NCBI GenBank assembly: GCA_031264425.1
Contig: JAISDY010000056.1
Span: forward strand, 1 to 6,061
DNA: 6,061 bases
DNA from: Endomicrobium sp.
GTDB lineage: Bacteria; Elusimicrobiota; Endomicrobiia; Endomicrobiales; Endomicrobiaceae
Direction: 5' to 3'
Part shown: positions 5,972-6,061 of the stretch, one piece after another
How positions within the stretch are numbered: the stretch's first letter is position 1
Layout of the letters: each line of letters opens with the position of its first letter
Notes under the pieces: model-generated
Database searches by the model: none
Told to the model about the DNA's origin: nothing
What the model saw: only the letters and a program-made list of their open reading frames with translations
Program-made: the position numbers and the translations under genes

Positions 5972-6061
5972 ATCTTTCCATTATTAAATTTATTAAATTT
6001 GTCGTGGATTTTCCTTTTACGAAAGGAAATCTGTAAACTTTTTTTACAAACTCTCTGCCTA
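5955..6061 (-). CDS. C-terminus of a RfaE2-like nucleotidyltransferase, rest outside the window
   Basis: The last 34 codons of a minus-strand gene, ending at TAA 5957-5955. The visible tail reads GREFVKKVYRFPF, VKGKSTTNLINLIMERYG and then AKK. The pattern of a short beta-strand followed by (V/E)GKSTT and a terminal helix is typical of the C-terminus of cytidylyltransferase-fold enzymes such as the heptose-phosphate adenylyltransferase RfaE2/HldE or glycerol-3-phosphate cytidylyltransferase. The GKSTT is not a P-loop at this terminal position. With so little sequence the exact substrate cannot be said. It overlaps the start of thiD2 by 17 bases in another frame, so the two are probably co-transcribed and may be translationally coupled, without implying a shared pathway. 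Confidence 0.6.
   Translation of the reverse strand, partial: GREFVKKVYRFPFVKGKSTTNLINLIMERYGAKK

Noticed and set aside
1626..6028. The 10-mer ACGAAAGGAA occurring at 1626-1635 and 6019-6028
   Set aside because: Two copies of a short purine-rich word in 6 kb, one within coding sequence, with no shared flanks; probably coincidence.
6010..6029. Perfect 8-bp hairpin TTTCCTTT-TACG-AAAGGAAA
   Set aside because: It lies inside the coding end of the nucleotidyltransferase gene and encodes the family-like FPFVKGK, so it is explained by coding; there is no T run.

Overview
The window is 6,061 bases of low-GC bacterial chromosome, about one third G+C by eye. It carries housekeeping genes plus one patch of gene decay. 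The gene content fits a deep-branching, AT-rich, probably anaerobic bacterium. The useful clues are a short-form ThiC, a stand-alone ThiD2-type kinase, a DUF4416 protein and a DUF4143 ATPase remnant. I favour Elusimicrobiota (Endomicrobium-like), but that is an inference from gene content, not something the sequence proves.

Layout, left to right. Positions 1-1202 (+) hold the last ~399 codons of cysteinyl-tRNA synthetase (cysS), whose first ~75 codons lie outside the window. Positions 1203-1666 hold no intact gene. This stretch has small hairpins including a likely cysS terminator, a 5'-truncated and frameshifted remnant of a DUF4143-family ATPase on the minus strand, and a near-consensus sigma-70 promoter firing into that remnant. 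Positions 1667-3282 (-) are a tightly coupled gene pair: a DUF4416 protein followed by a membrane-anchored calcineurin-like metallophosphoesterase, sharing one base. Diverging from that pair is a small predicted exported protein at 3428-3907 (+). A 153-base convergent gap (3908-4060) is rich in inverted repeats.

Positions 4061-6061 (-) are a thiamin-pyrimidine block. The reading order is the end of a RfaE2-like nucleotidyltransferase (off the right edge), then thiD2 (overlapping it by 17 bases), then thiC. ThiC makes HMP-phosphate from the purine intermediate AIR, and ThiD2 is expected to phosphorylate it to HMP-diphosphate. The two enzymes therefore form the complete pyrimidine branch of thiamin synthesis. 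No thiazole-branch gene, no thiE and no recognisable TPP riboswitch is visible here.

Several gene starts were moved from the longest possible reading frame to internal ATGs with good Shine-Dalgarno sequences (DUF4416, the exported protein and thiC). No fully novel system is evident. The most noteworthy points are the strong promoter facing a dead gene fragment, the stand-alone ThiD2 next to a riboswitch-less thiC, the coupled DUF4416-phosphoesterase pair, and the structured convergent gap.
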